Source: UMGS1840 sp045661305 (GTDB taxonomy: Bacteria > Bacillota > Clostridia > UMGS1840). Taken from it: 28,079 nucleotides of DNA. This document shows, one piece after another, positions 6,830 through 14,563 of the stretch (its first letter is position 1; every line of letters begins with the position of its first letter). Under the pieces are notes generated by a model. It was not told the origin of the DNA. It saw nothing but the letters and a program-made list of their open reading frames with translations, and did not search any database. The translations under genes and the position numbers were made by a program. The DNA is taken from positions 1-28,079 of the forward strand of contig JAZRFJ010000007.1 of NCBI GenBank assembly GCA_045661305.1. The letters run 5' to 3'.

Positions 6830-7867
6830 TTATCCCTGATATACCAAATTCTTAGCAATCATATCGTCAACATTTGTTGCATCCCACCATGCACCTGAAA
6901 TGTCAACTTTTGGACTAACTGTTTTTCCTTCTAACTGGAATACAGCCTGTTCAACTGCCTGGTATCCAATCTGGTATGAATCCTGTGCAACTGCACCAAC
7001 AAGCTTAGGACCTGTTGTTTTCTTCATCCATTCAATCTGTTTTGTTCCTGCATCATAGCCTGCAAATTTGATTGCATCATATTTTGTTCCTGCTGCACCG
7101 ATTGCATCATAAACCTGTTTAACAACACCTTCATTTGTCATGAAGATAGCTGCTGCACCTTTTTCTGCAAGAGCCTCTAAAGCTGCTTTGTATGCGTTGT
7201 CAGCATCACCAGGTTTAACTTCTTTTTCGATTTTATATTTGCCTTTTGTTGAAGCATCTGCATCTGCAAGTTCTTTGAACTTATCGATAAAGCCTGCTGC
7301 TCTGTCGATACCTGTCTGTGTTTCGTCATGCTGAATAACGCCAACGATGTAATTGTCAGCTGCTGCGATGTCTTCTTTGATTGCTGCATAGAAGTTTTCA
7401 GCTACTGTGCCTGCTGCCAAGTAGTTACTTGTTGCAACATGAGCTACCAATGGGTTTTTGTCTGCTGCATCAAGAGCTGCAACATCATTTGCCCAGATAC
7501 CGCTGTCAAACTGAACTACAGGAATATTGCTTTCTTTTGCCTGTGTTAAAAGGTCAACAAAGCCTTCACCAATTGTAGCTAAAACGATAGCTGAAGCGTT
7601 ATTTGAAAGAGCTGTCTGAACCATTTCCATCTGTGATGGAAGGTCTTTAGCTGATTCACTTGCAGGACCTCTGAATGTAATTTTGTAGCCGTATTTTTCA
7701 CCCGCTGCTTCTGCACCTGCCTTAACTGACTGCCAGAACGCGTGAGATTCACCTTTTGCAACTACTGCGATTGTCTTATCGCCTGTTCCTGCACCTGTAT
7801 TTCCACAACCTGCAAGAAGTGTTGCGAGCATTGTTAATGCCAAAATAACTGATAATATTTTTTTCAT
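6830..7867 (-). CDS. Sugar ABC transporter substrate-binding lipoprotein (RbsB-like)
   Basis: Captures a sugar outside the membrane and delivers it to the permease. The 345-aa protein starts with a lipoprotein signal, MKKILSVILALTMLATLLAG followed by C21, then a periplasmic-binding-protein type 1 fold: TIAVVAKGESHAFWQSVKAG near residues 31-50, VQFDSGIW, and AIFMTNEGVVKQV in the second lobe. This is the RbsB/XylF/ChvE-like class that binds pentoses, hexoses or deoxysugars; the exact ligand cannot be read from sequence. AAGGGAGG precedes the ATG. It is last in the ATPase-permease-binding protein operon, the same order as rbsACB. The nearby fuculose-type BMC suggests fucose or rhamnose (inference). 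Confidence 0.93.
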   Translation of the reverse strand: MKKILSVILALTMLATLLAGCGNTGAGTGDKTIAVVAKGESHAFWQSVKAGAEAAGEKYGYKITFRGPASESAKDLPSQMEMVQTALSNNASAIVLATIGEGFVDLLTQAKESNIPVVQFDSGIWANDVAALDAADKNPLVAHVATSNYLAAGTVAENFYAAIKEDIAAADNYIVGVIQHDETQTGIDRAAGFIDKFKELADADASTKGKYKIEKEVKPGDADNAYKAALEALAEKGAAAIFMTNEGVVKQVYDAIGAAGTKYDAIKFAGYDAGTKQIEWMKKTTGPKLVGAVAQDSYQIGYQAVEQAVFQLEGKTVSPKVDISGAWWDATNVDDMIAKNLVYQG

Positions 7868-7972
7868 AAAATATCCTCCCTTATAACAATTATATCTTTA
7901 AAGAAAAAATTTTATTATTGTTTTGCGTGCGTTTTTTCTTTTTTCTTTTTTTGATTATTTATTTTTTCTTTT

Positions 7973-9007
7973 TTAAGCTTTTGTTTTTTCTTTTTTAGGT
8001 TTCTTTTCTATTTTAACCTTATTTGCATTTTTGTTCTTTATAACATCCATAAGAACTGCAACAACTACGATGATACCCGTAAGAACATAAGTAACATATG
8101 TTGAGTTAACATTGAGGTTGAATTTAGCAAGTACAAAGTTAAGTCCGCTTCTTATAACAACAAGCATAATCGCACCGATTACAGAACCCGCGATTGAAGC
8201 TGTACCACCTGCAGCAGATGTTCCGCCTATATAAACTCCCGCGATAGCATCAAGCTCCATACCGTTACCTGTTGCTGCTGCAACTGTTGTAAATGATGCT
8301 GACCAGAATATTGCTGCGATACCTGTTGCAATACCTGCGATTGTATATGCAATAATTTTGTATTTGTCTGTGTCAATACCTGAAAGTCTTGTTGCTTCTT
8401 CATTACTTCCGATTGAGAGTATGTATCTTCCGATTTTACATTTATACATAAGATACATACAAATAAGTGCGAATAAAAGCACCCAGATTAATCCTACAGG
8501 AACCCCATTGAAGTTAGAAAATACTTTGTTAAACCATGTTCCGCCCGGGAAAAAGATATTAGGTATTGAAACTATAATAGCACTCAAACCTCTTCCGAAC
8601 ATCATTGTACCGAGTGTTGCAATAAATGCAGGAATTTTAAGTTTTGCAACCAAAAGTCCGTTTATAAAGCCAACGAGTGTACCGATTGCTATCATAACAG
8701 GAATTGTAAAACCAAGTGGCATACCGTTCATATACAATTTACCGGCAATAACTGCGGCTGCGATACATGTTGTACCGATTGAAAGGTCAATTCCACCTGT
8801 TGCAATTACGAATGTAACACCAAGTCCCATAATAGCATAAGGTGCTAAAGACTGTGCCATACTTACTATATTATATTTTCCTAAAAAATTTGGATTTAAT
8901 GCCCAGAATATAAGAACAAGGATTGCGAGTGCACCAATTATTATCATATTCTGCATACTTTTTTTAACTATTGAAGTTAATGTGTTTGAACTCTTCATAT
9001 CTTTCAC
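7973..9007 (-). CDS. Sugar ABC transporter permease (RbsC-like)
   Basis: Membrane permease of the BPD_transp_2 family (RbsC/AraH/XylH). The 344-aa protein has about nine hydrophobic segments. It shows the family signatures VTFVIATGGIDLSIGTT near residues 63-79 and IYIGGTSAAGGTASIAGSVIG-like residues in the C-terminal half. It ends in a lysine-rich cytoplasmic tail (NKVKIEKKPKKEKTKA), which is unusual in length. It starts 12 bases after the ATPase gene, so the two are translationally linked. A 105-bp A/T-rich spacer with its own AAGGGAGG separates it from the binding protein gene. Confidence 0.94.
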   Translation of the reverse strand: MKDMKSSNTLTSIVKKSMQNMIIIGALAILVLIFWALNPNFLGKYNIVSMAQSLAPYAIMGLGVTFVIATGGIDLSIGTTCIAAAVIAGKLYMNGMPLGFTIPVMIAIGTLVGFINGLLVAKLKIPAFIATLGTMMFGRGLSAIIVSIPNIFFPGGTWFNKVFSNFNGVPVGLIWVLLFALICMYLMYKCKIGRYILSIGSNEEATRLSGIDTDKYKIIAYTIAGIATGIAAIFWSASFTTVAAATGNGMELDAIAGVYIGGTSAAGGTASIAGSVIGAIMLVVIRSGLNFVLAKFNLNVNSTYVTYVLTGIIVVVAVLMDVIKNKNANKVKIEKKPKKEKTKA

Positions 9008-9019
9008 TATCTCCCCTCA

Positions 9020-10528
9020 TTAAACAATTGTTTCTTCTCTCATTGTAGCATAAGCCATTATTTTTTCCTGGGTTGCATCTTTAATGTCAATTTCGCCTGT
9101 TATACGCCCCTCGCACATAACAATAACTCTGTCACTGAGTCTTTGAACTTCTGCCAGCTCGGAAGAAATCATAATAACTGACTTTCCGGATGCTGCAAGT
9201 TCTTCCATAAGAGTGTACATTTCACTCTTTGCTCCAATATCAATACCTCTTGTAGGCTCATCAAAGATAAATATATCAGAGTCCTTAAGAAGCCACCTTG
9301 CAATAATAACTTTCTGCTGATTTCCGCCTGAAAGATTTTTTAAAAGCTGCTTCATTGACGGTGTTTTTGTTTTAAGCTTTGCATTTTCCTTACTTGCATC
9401 TGCTTCAATTAAATTATCATTAATCCAGCCCATCTTAATATAATTGTCCAAAGACGCAAGCACTGAATTTTCCGAAACAGACTTATCAAGCATAAGTCCA
9501 TATCTTTTTCTGTCTTCAGAAAGATAGCAGATACCTTTTTTCACCGCATCTTGGGGTGTTTTTATTTTAACTTTTTCGCCGTTTATAAAAATTTCTCCGC
9601 TGTCAATAGGGTCCGCACCATATATAGCACGGGCAACCTCTGTTCTCCCTGCACCCATAAGTCCTGAAAAACCAAGAATTTCACCTTTTCTTAGTTTAAA
9701 GCTAACATCTTTGATTTCTTTTCCTCTGTTTAAGTTTTTAACTTCAAGGACAACTTCTGCATCTTCTTTAACAGCGCTCTCTTCTTTCTTATCACCGTAA
9801 ACAACTCTTCCTACCATCATTTTAACAATTTCGTCTTTGGTAGTATCCTTTGTTATTAAAGTTCCTACATATTCACCGTCACGCATTACTGTTATACGGT
9901 CTGAAATTCTGTTAATTTCATCCATACGGTGCGATATATATATCATTCCGATGCCTTTAGCTTTTAAATCACCCATGATTTTAAAAAGTTCTTCAACCTC
10001 AACTTGAGTTAAAGCGGCAGTAGGCTCATCAAGAATAAGTATTTTACAATCTCTCGAAACTGCTTTTGCAATTTCAACCATCTGCTGTTTTCCTACTGTC
10101 AATGTGCCAAGAACTGCAGATGGGTCTATTTTAACACCTATTCTGTCAAAAAGTTCCTTAGCATCATTTTCCATTTTTTTATCGTCTATGTACACACCGT
10201 TTATCATAGGCTCTCTGCCTATATAAATATTTTGTGCAACAGTCAAATGATTCATCATATTAAGTTCCTGATGAATGATGCTGATGCCTGCTTCCTGAGA
10301 GTCTTTGATTGTGTTGAAATTAACCTGTTTTCCAAACAGATAAATTTCCCCGCCGTCACGCTTGTGAATTCCACACAAAACTTTCATAAGAGTTGATTTT
10401 CCAGCTCCGTTTTCACCCATAAGTGCATGAACTTCTCCTTCTTTAAGCTCCAAATTTACTGATTTCAAAGCATGGACTCCCGAAAATCTTTTATCAATAT
10501 TTTTCATTTCAAGAATTATCTGATCCAT
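9020..10528 (-). CDS. Sugar ABC transporter ATP-binding protein, tandem ABC domains (RbsA-like)
   Basis: Energises the importer. At 502 aa it is the tandem double-ABC type. The first domain has Walker A GENGAGKST at 38-46 and Walker B ILILDEPTAAL. The second has a degenerate Walker A, GLMGAGRTEVA, and the family-specific signature LSGGNQQKV before IFDEPTRGIDIG. The asymmetry between an active first and a weak second P-loop is normal for RbsA/MglA/XylG. It is the first gene of the operon after the promoter at 10592-10620. The ribosome binding site (CGGGGA) is weak, while a better AAAGGAGAT lies too far upstream to serve this ATG. Confidence 0.95.
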   Translation of the reverse strand: MDQIILEMKNIDKRFSGVHALKSVNLELKEGEVHALMGENGAGKSTLMKVLCGIHKRDGGEIYLFGKQVNFNTIKDSQEAGISIIHQELNMMNHLTVAQNIYIGREPMINGVYIDDKKMENDAKELFDRIGVKIDPSAVLGTLTVGKQQMVEIAKAVSRDCKILILDEPTAALTQVEVEELFKIMGDLKAKGIGMIYISHRMDEINRISDRITVMRDGEYVGTLITKDTTKDEIVKMMVGRVVYGDKKEESAVKEDAEVVLEVKNLNRGKEIKDVSFKLRKGEILGFSGLMGAGRTEVARAIYGADPIDSGEIFINGEKVKIKTPQDAVKKGICYLSEDRKRYGLMLDKSVSENSVLASLDNYIKMGWINDNLIEADASKENAKLKTKTPSMKQLLKNLSGGNQQKVIIARWLLKDSDIFIFDEPTRGIDIGAKSEMYTLMEELAASGKSVIMISSELAEVQRLSDRVIVMCEGRITGEIDIKDATQEKIMAYATMREETIV

Positions 10529-10591
10529 ATTTTTTCCCCGTTCTTTATAAAATTTTATATTTTATAATATCTCCTTTCCTATCTAATATAA

Positions 10592-10620
10592 TATTAACAT
10601 ACCGCCAATACATTTGTCAA
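10592..10620 (-). promoter_or_regulatory. Probable promoter of the sugar ABC transporter operon
   Basis: Minus strand TTGACA (10620-10615), 17-nt spacer, TTAATA (10597-10592); an overlapping TATTAT slightly downstream could also serve as -10. It leaves a 5' leader of about 55 nt with an AAAGGAG that precedes no visible ORF. Confidence 0.6.
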
Positions 10621-10713
10621 TATTTTTTGTGTTATTTTTACAAATAAAATATACCAAAATGTTTTCATTTTCGTCAAAACCACCAATATCCCTTGTTTTA
10701 TCAATGTGTTAAG

Positions 10714-10748
10714 CAAAAAACAAAAGGACACCCTATACAGTGGTGTCC
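10714..10748 (-). terminator. Terminator of the YgjV-like gene
   Basis: Stem GGACACC/GGTGTCC (10726-10732 with 10742-10748) followed on the minus strand by TTTTGTTTTTT. The stop codon of the gene lies inside the loop, so the 3' arm of the stem is entirely past the coding region while the 5' arm is coding. Confidence 0.8.
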
Positions 10749-11296
10749 GAAACGATTTCTTTTTCTTCATTTTTATTGTTATTTTTAAATCTTATAAGTG
10801 ATATAATTGCTGAAAGTATATTAAACACTTCTGCCAGTATCCCGCCTAATGTAAAATTAAAAATGTTATGTATGAGCCACGACGGAGAAAGCATTGCAAC
10901 CTGAAAATATCTTATCAATTTTCCGTTTTCTTTCCACATAAGAACACTCATTACCAATAGCGAAACATAAGGCAATGTTGTAAGAACTATCTGAAGAATA
11001 TCACCTTTAACCAAAGTGAGTGAATAGATATATGCTACTGTAAGCATAACCTCCACCAACACAGGCTTCCATAGCTTTTTGTCTTTTCTCATATAGAGAA
11101 GTCCTCTTATAAGAATTGTAAGATTAAACAATGCACCGCCGTATGCACCTATAAGCATAAAATTGACAAAAAACAATAGTCCACCTATTCCTTGAACTAA
11201 CACAAGCTTTTTGCTGTTTTTACACTGAAAGGATAAAACAAACATTAAAAGTCCGAATATCCCGAATATCTGACCGATAATTTCTTTTGTTGTCAT
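10733..11296 (-). CDS. YgjV-family inner membrane protein
   Basis: 187-residue polytopic membrane protein of unknown function. It resembles the YgjV family (bacterial inner membrane protein, Imp_YgjV), with a glycine-rich first helix IIGQIFGIFGLLMFVLSFQC, then KNSKKLVLVQGIGGLLFFVNF and a central LYMRKDKK loop. Six hydrophobic segments are visible. The C-terminus is a charged Asn/Lys/Glu tail. It is a single-gene unit with its own promoter and a terminator overlapping its stop codon. AGAGGTG lies eight bases before the ATG. Confidence 0.8.
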   Translation of the reverse strand: MTTKEIIGQIFGIFGLLMFVLSFQCKNSKKLVLVQGIGGLLFFVNFMLIGAYGGALFNLTILIRGLLYMRKDKKLWKPVLVEVMLTVAYIYSLTLVKGDILQIVLTTLPYVSLLVMSVLMWKENGKLIRYFQVAMLSPSWLIHNIFNFTLGGILAEVFNILSAIISLIRFKNNNKNEEKEIVSDTTV

Positions 11297-11339
11297 TTTT
11301 TCACACCTCTTTTTTCAATTTATATTTATATTATAATTC

Positions 11340-11368
11340 ATTATACAACACTTCCAAAATTTTTTCAA
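11340..11368 (-). promoter_or_regulatory. Promoter of the YgjV-like gene
   Basis: Minus strand TTGAAA (11368-11363), 17-nt spacer, TATAAT (11345-11340), about 45 bases upstream of the start codon. Confidence 0.75.
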
Positions 11369-11416
11369 GTAATATATCAAGAAAACAGGTAATTTTTTTA
11401 CAAATATATTACTCTA

Positions 11417-11445
11417 TTGACAACAGTCATCTCATATGATAAAAT
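11417..11445 (+). promoter_or_regulatory. Promoter of the NfeD-SPFH-OGG operon
   Basis: TTGACA (11417-11422), 17 nt, TAAAAT (11440-11445). The -35 box coincides with an in-frame TTG that could be mistaken for an upstream start codon of the NfeD gene; its position in a promoter argues against that start. Confidence 0.75.
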
Positions 11446-11467
11446 ATATAAAAAGGGGGAAAGTTAT

Positions 11468-11911
11468 ATGTATATATTTTATCTTATGCTTTTTGTTGCA
11501 CTTCTTATTGTTGAAGCACTAACAACAAGCTTTGTATCAATATGGGTAAGTATTGCATCGCTTATCACTTGTGTCTTTGCGTACTTTTTCCCGGAGTTAT
11601 ACTGGGCACAGATTTTAGTGTGTGTAATATCATCAATTATTCTTATTATCCTTACAAAACCATTTGTTGAAAAAGTAAAAGCAAAAAAAGTAAATACAAA
11701 TTCAGACAGACTAATCGGCGAAACTGCTGTAGTTTTAGAAGATATTGATAATCTTTCTTCGTCAGGCTGTGTTAAAATAAAAGGACTTACATGGTCTGCA
11801 AGGTCTTTAGACGGAAACAAAATTCAAAAAAACAAAAAAGTAATAATAAACGAAATCGAGGGCGTTAAGCTTATCGTGACAGAAATTAAGGAGGAATCAT
11901 TATGCCATTAA
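11468..11911 (+). CDS. NfeD-like membrane protein
   Basis: 147-residue NfeD-family protein, usually a membrane partner of SPFH proteins. Two or three hydrophobic segments occupy residues 1-65, and a soluble OB-fold domain follows from about residue 80 (RLIGETAVVLEDI, then SGCVKIKGLTWSARS). The ATG at 11468 is chosen because AGGGGGAAAG lies directly upstream and the longer frame begins inside the promoter. It overlaps the next gene by 10 bases, so translation is coupled. NfeD next to a stomatin-like gene is a widespread pair linked to membrane quality control or microdomains (family knowledge). Confidence 0.9.
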   Translation: MYIFYLMLFVALLIVEALTTSFVSIWVSIASLITCVFAYFFPELYWAQILVCVISSIILIILTKPFVEKVKAKKVNTNSDRLIGETAVVLEDIDNLSSSGCVKIKGLTWSARSLDGNKIQKNKKVIINEIEGVKLIVTEIKEESLCH

Positions 11912-12783
11912 TCCCAATTATTTTAGGTATCGTCATTGTCGTTACTCTTATCAGATGTATAAGAATTGTACCGCAGGCACACATCTATATTATTGAAAGA
12001 CTCGGTGCTTATTCTGAAACATGGAATGTTGGTGTTCATTTTAAAATTCCTTTTATAGAAAAGGTTGCAAGAGTTGTCAGTTTAAAAGAAAAGGTTGTAG
12101 ATTTTCCACCACAGCCTGTTATTACTAAGGATAATGTAACAATGCAGATTGATACAGTTGTTTTTTATCAGATTACAGACGGAAAGCTATTCACTTACGG
12201 CGTTGATAATCCTATGATGGCTATTGAAAATTTAACTGCAACAACTTTAAGAAACATTGTTGGTGACTTGGAGCTTGACGAAACTTTAACTTCAAGAGAT
12301 ACAGTTAATACAAAAATGCGTGCTATCTTAGATGAAGCTACTGATGCCTGGGGAATAAAAATAAACCGTGTTGAGCTTAAAAACATCTTACCACCCCGTG
12401 AAATTCAGGACGCTATGGAAAAACAGATGAAAGCAGAAAGAGAAAGAAGAGAATCTATCCTTAAAGCTGAAGGTGAAAAGCGTTCGCAGGTGCTTGTTGC
12501 CGAGGGTGAAAAAGAATCTATGATTCTCCGTGCCGAAGCTGCAAAAGAAGCACAGATTAAAAAAGCGGAGGGTGAGGCACAAGCTATTTTGGAAGTTCAA
12601 AGAGCTACCGCAGAAGGTCTTAAACTAATAAAAGAAGTTGGCCTTGATAACAATGTTATCGCACTTCAAAGCTTAGAAGCACTTAAAGAGGTTGCTGACG
12701 GTCAGGCTACAAAAATCATTATCCCGTCCGAATTACAGAGCCTTTCAAGTTTAGCAGTCAGTTTAAAGGAAGTTATTAAATAA
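11902..12783 (+). CDS. SPFH/stomatin-like membrane protein (QmcA family)
   Basis: 293-residue stomatin/prohibitin-type protein, expected to oligomerise at the membrane with its NfeD partner. An N-terminal anchor (IPIILGIVIVVTLI) is followed by the SPFH domain: IVPQAHIYIIERLGAYSE near residues 22-39, KEKVVDFPPQPVITKDNV, and NILPPREIQDAM near 161-172. Residues 170-235 form an Ala/Glu/Lys-rich coiled coil. The start is supported by AAGGAGG at 11888-11894. The DNA glycosylase gene begins two bases after its stop. Confidence 0.95.
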   Translation: MPLIPIILGIVIVVTLIRCIRIVPQAHIYIIERLGAYSETWNVGVHFKIPFIEKVARVVSLKEKVVDFPPQPVITKDNVTMQIDTVVFYQITDGKLFTYGVDNPMMAIENLTATTLRNIVGDLELDETLTSRDTVNTKMRAILDEATDAWGIKINRVELKNILPPREIQDAMEKQMKAERERRESILKAEGEKRSQVLVAEGEKESMILRAEAAKEAQIKKAEGEAQAILEVQRATAEGLKLIKEVGLDNNVIALQSLEALKEVADGQATKIIIPSELQSLSSLAVSLKEVIK

Positions 12784-12785
12784 TT

Positions 12786-13631
12786 ATGGAAATAAGTGTA
12801 AAAGACAACAGCTTTTATATCGAAAAAAATCCTTATTTTGTGCCGCAGTTATTTTTTGACTGCGGCCAATGTTTTAGGTTTTCAAAAAAAGAAAATATAT
12901 TTTCGGGTGTAGCATTTAACAATGTTATTGAGCTTTTTGAAGAAAAAGACGGCTACATAATAAAGACATCGGGTGACATTACAAAAGAGCAGTTGTACGA
13001 TTTTTTTGATTTAAAAAGGGACTATAAAGAAATTGAAAATATTTTAGAGCATGACGATGCTTTAAGAGATGCAATGAATTTCGGACGAGGAATACGAATT
13101 TTAAAGCAGGACTTTTTTGAAACACTTCTTACATTTATATATTCACAGCGTTCAAATATCCCCAAAATTGCAAAATGTGTTGAAGAAACAGCACGCCTTT
13201 TCGGTGATAAAATATCTTATAACGGAAAAGATTTCTATGCTTTTCCTACTCCAGAACAAATGGCAGGCATAACCGAAAAAGAGCTTGAAAGCGTAAAATG
13301 CGGTTACCGCGCGTCTTACATAGTTGATGCAGTAAAAAAAATAAACAGCGGTGAAATAGATGTTTTGAAGCTGCAAAAACTTCCTTACGAAGAAGTCAAA
13401 GAAAAGCTTCTTACTATAAAGGGTGTAGGCGAAAAGGTTGCCGATTGTATATGTCTCTTTTCGTTTGGCTTTTTTGAGGCATTCCCAACAGATACCTGGA
13501 TAAAAAAAGCTATGGACCAGCTTTACAGCATAAAAGATAAAGACATAAAAGAAAAGTCAGGCGATATGTTTGGGAAATATTGCGGGATAGCACAGCAGTA
13601 TTTATTTTATTACTTAAGATACAGAAAATAG
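12786..13631 (+). CDS. ogg: 8-oxoguanine DNA glycosylase (OGG1-type, HhH-GPD)
   Basis: Base excision repair enzyme that removes 8-oxoguanine and can cleave the strand through a Schiff-base lysine. The 281-aa protein has the OGG N-terminal domain (FDCGQCFRF at 24-32) and a helix-hairpin-helix GPD core: LLTIKGVGEKVADC at 208-221 with catalytic K217, and FPTD at 233-236 with catalytic D236. GYRASYI at 173-179 matches the OGG segment before the hairpin. Length fits bacterial OGG1-like proteins. It is translationally linked to the SPFH gene upstream (AAAGGAAG inside that gene's 3' end) and closes the operon. Confidence 0.93.
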   Translation: MEISVKDNSFYIEKNPYFVPQLFFDCGQCFRFSKKENIFSGVAFNNVIELFEEKDGYIIKTSGDITKEQLYDFFDLKRDYKEIENILEHDDALRDAMNFGRGIRILKQDFFETLLTFIYSQRSNIPKIAKCVEETARLFGDKISYNGKDFYAFPTPEQMAGITEKELESVKCGYRASYIVDAVKKINSGEIDVLKLQKLPYEEVKEKLLTIKGVGEKVADCICLFSFGFFEAFPTDTWIKKAMDQLYSIKDKDIKEKSGDMFGKYCGIAQQYLFYYLRYRK

Positions 13632-13647
13632 ATTTTTAGATTAAAAA

Positions 13648-13688
13648 GAAAGATGCTTAAAAATTAAATTTTTGGCATCTTTTTATTT
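13648..13688 (+). terminator. Terminator of the NfeD-SPFH-OGG operon
   Basis: Hairpin with AGATGC-containing arms at 13651-13680 (two G-U pairs), followed by TTTTTATTTTA. Its 3' arm carries the -35 box of the next promoter. Confidence 0.75.
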
Positions 13689-13700
13689 TATACATATAAT
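13672..13700 (+). promoter_or_regulatory. Promoter of the amidase-domain gene
   Basis: TTGGCA (13672-13677), 17 nt, TATAAT (13695-13700), with AAGGTGG and ATG about 30 bases on. The -35 lies inside the preceding terminator. Confidence 0.7.
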
Positions 13701-13737
13701 GATACAAACTAATAAAATTTTAAAAAGGTGGATTTTT

Positions 13738-14229
13738 ATGGTATATGAATATAACAGAGAAAGAGCTGTGAGTTATGCAAGAAGATGGGCATTGTCGGAT
13801 AATCCGTGTTATGCAAGCTTTTCAGAAATCGGCGGAGATTGTACTGCATTTGTTTCACAGTGCTTATTTGCAGGTAGCGGAGTTATGAATTTCACTCCCG
13901 AATACGGTTGGTATTATGTAAGCCTGAATGACAGAACTCCTGCATGGAGTGGTGTTGAATATCTTTATAATTTCTTAACAACAAATACCGAGCGGGCAGT
14001 ATTCGGACACGAAGCGAATATTTCCGAAACAATGCCTGGTGATGTTATTCAGCTTCAGAACGAAAGCGGTGATTTTTACCATACAGTTATTGTTACATCA
14101 ACGGGAAGAATCCCCTCCCCCCAGAATATTCTTGTTGCATCACATAGTTATAATGCCTTAGATAAAATTTTAAGAAGATATCCATATTATGCTTTCCGTG
14201 TTATCCATATTGACGGATATTACGCATAA
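13738..14229 (+). CDS. Putative amidase-domain protein (Amidase_6 type)
   Basis: 163-residue protein resembling the Amidase_6 putative amidase domain, a NlpC/P60-like fold often found in Gram-positive proteins. It shows GGDCTAFVSQCLFAG near residues 31-45 with the candidate catalytic Cys, then WSGVEYLYNFL, PGDVIQLQ and FYHTVIVTS with the candidate His. No signal peptide or membrane segment is visible, which is unusual for a wall-acting enzyme. The ATG at 13738 has AAGGTGG six bases upstream; an upstream in-frame ATG at 13699 falls in the promoter. A decayed second copy lies after the CRISPR array. Two TCCGTGTTAT repeats occur inside the gene, at 13803 and 14195. Confidence 0.85.
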   Translation: MVYEYNRERAVSYARRWALSDNPCYASFSEIGGDCTAFVSQCLFAGSGVMNFTPEYGWYYVSLNDRTPAWSGVEYLYNFLTTNTERAVFGHEANISETMPGDVIQLQNESGDFYHTVIVTSTGRIPSPQNILVASHSYNALDKILRRYPYYAFRVIHIDGYYA

Positions 14230-14252
14230 AAGGGGATGTTAAAAAAGTCGAA

Positions 14253-14305
14253 ACTGGTATAAACTTCAAAAAAGTCAAACTTTTGAGGTTCATACCAGTT
14301 TTTTT
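14253..14305 (+). terminator. Terminator downstream of the amidase-domain gene
   Basis: Long stem from ACTGGTAT (14253) to ATACCAGT (14299), extended by AACTTCAAAA against TTTTGAGGTT, followed by seven T residues. It is 24 bases after the stop codon. Confidence 0.85.
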
Positions 14306-14315
14306 ATAAAACTTA

Positions 14316-14344
14316 TTGACATACATGCTTTTTGGGTATAAAAT
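14316..14344 (+). promoter_or_regulatory. Probable promoter of cas13d-cas1-cas2
   Basis: TTGACA (14316-14321), 17 nt, TAAAAT (14339-14344). It reads into the cas genes after a 5' untranslated region of about 210 nt (14354-14563) in which I see no ORF, no anti-repeat and no strong hairpin. A weaker TATAAT at 14502-14507 lacks a good -35. The same promoter, nearly base for base, precedes the GTPase gene at 19545. Confidence 0.7.
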
Positions 14345-14563
14345 ATATAATAGGGGATGTTAAAAAATTTCAGACCGAAAAAAATGAAAATAATTAAATA
14401 TCGTATCCTGCTGTTCTGTGAGCATATGCGAATATCTTGACCAAAAGCTTACCTTTACACAAACAGACTCTGCTCAACATCACAGAAACACCTCTATTCC
14501 GTATAATTTCATATAGCGATTTTAAATACAATAACATACATATTTATATAAAGGAGAAAGAAA

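Larger units (their letters stand above)
14196..14353 (+). repeat. Left copy of the direct repeat that frames the Cas13d cassette
   Basis: Contains the last 34 nt of the amidase gene, the motif AGGGGATGTTAAAAAAGTC, a terminator hairpin and a TTGACA promoter ending in AAATATATAATAG. The same order recurs at 19348-19513. The first 54 nt match with two differences; hairpin arms differ by compensating changes; the promoter part is again nearly identical. Confidence 0.85.

Noticed and set aside
11417..11467. Upstream in-frame TTG start for the NfeD gene
   Set aside because: The TTG is the -35 box of a good promoter, and AGGGGGAAAG precedes the ATG at 11468.
14354..14563. Search for a tracrRNA or anti-repeat upstream of cas13d
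   Set aside because: No stretch complementary to the repeat beyond chance; type VI-D needs no tracrRNA.
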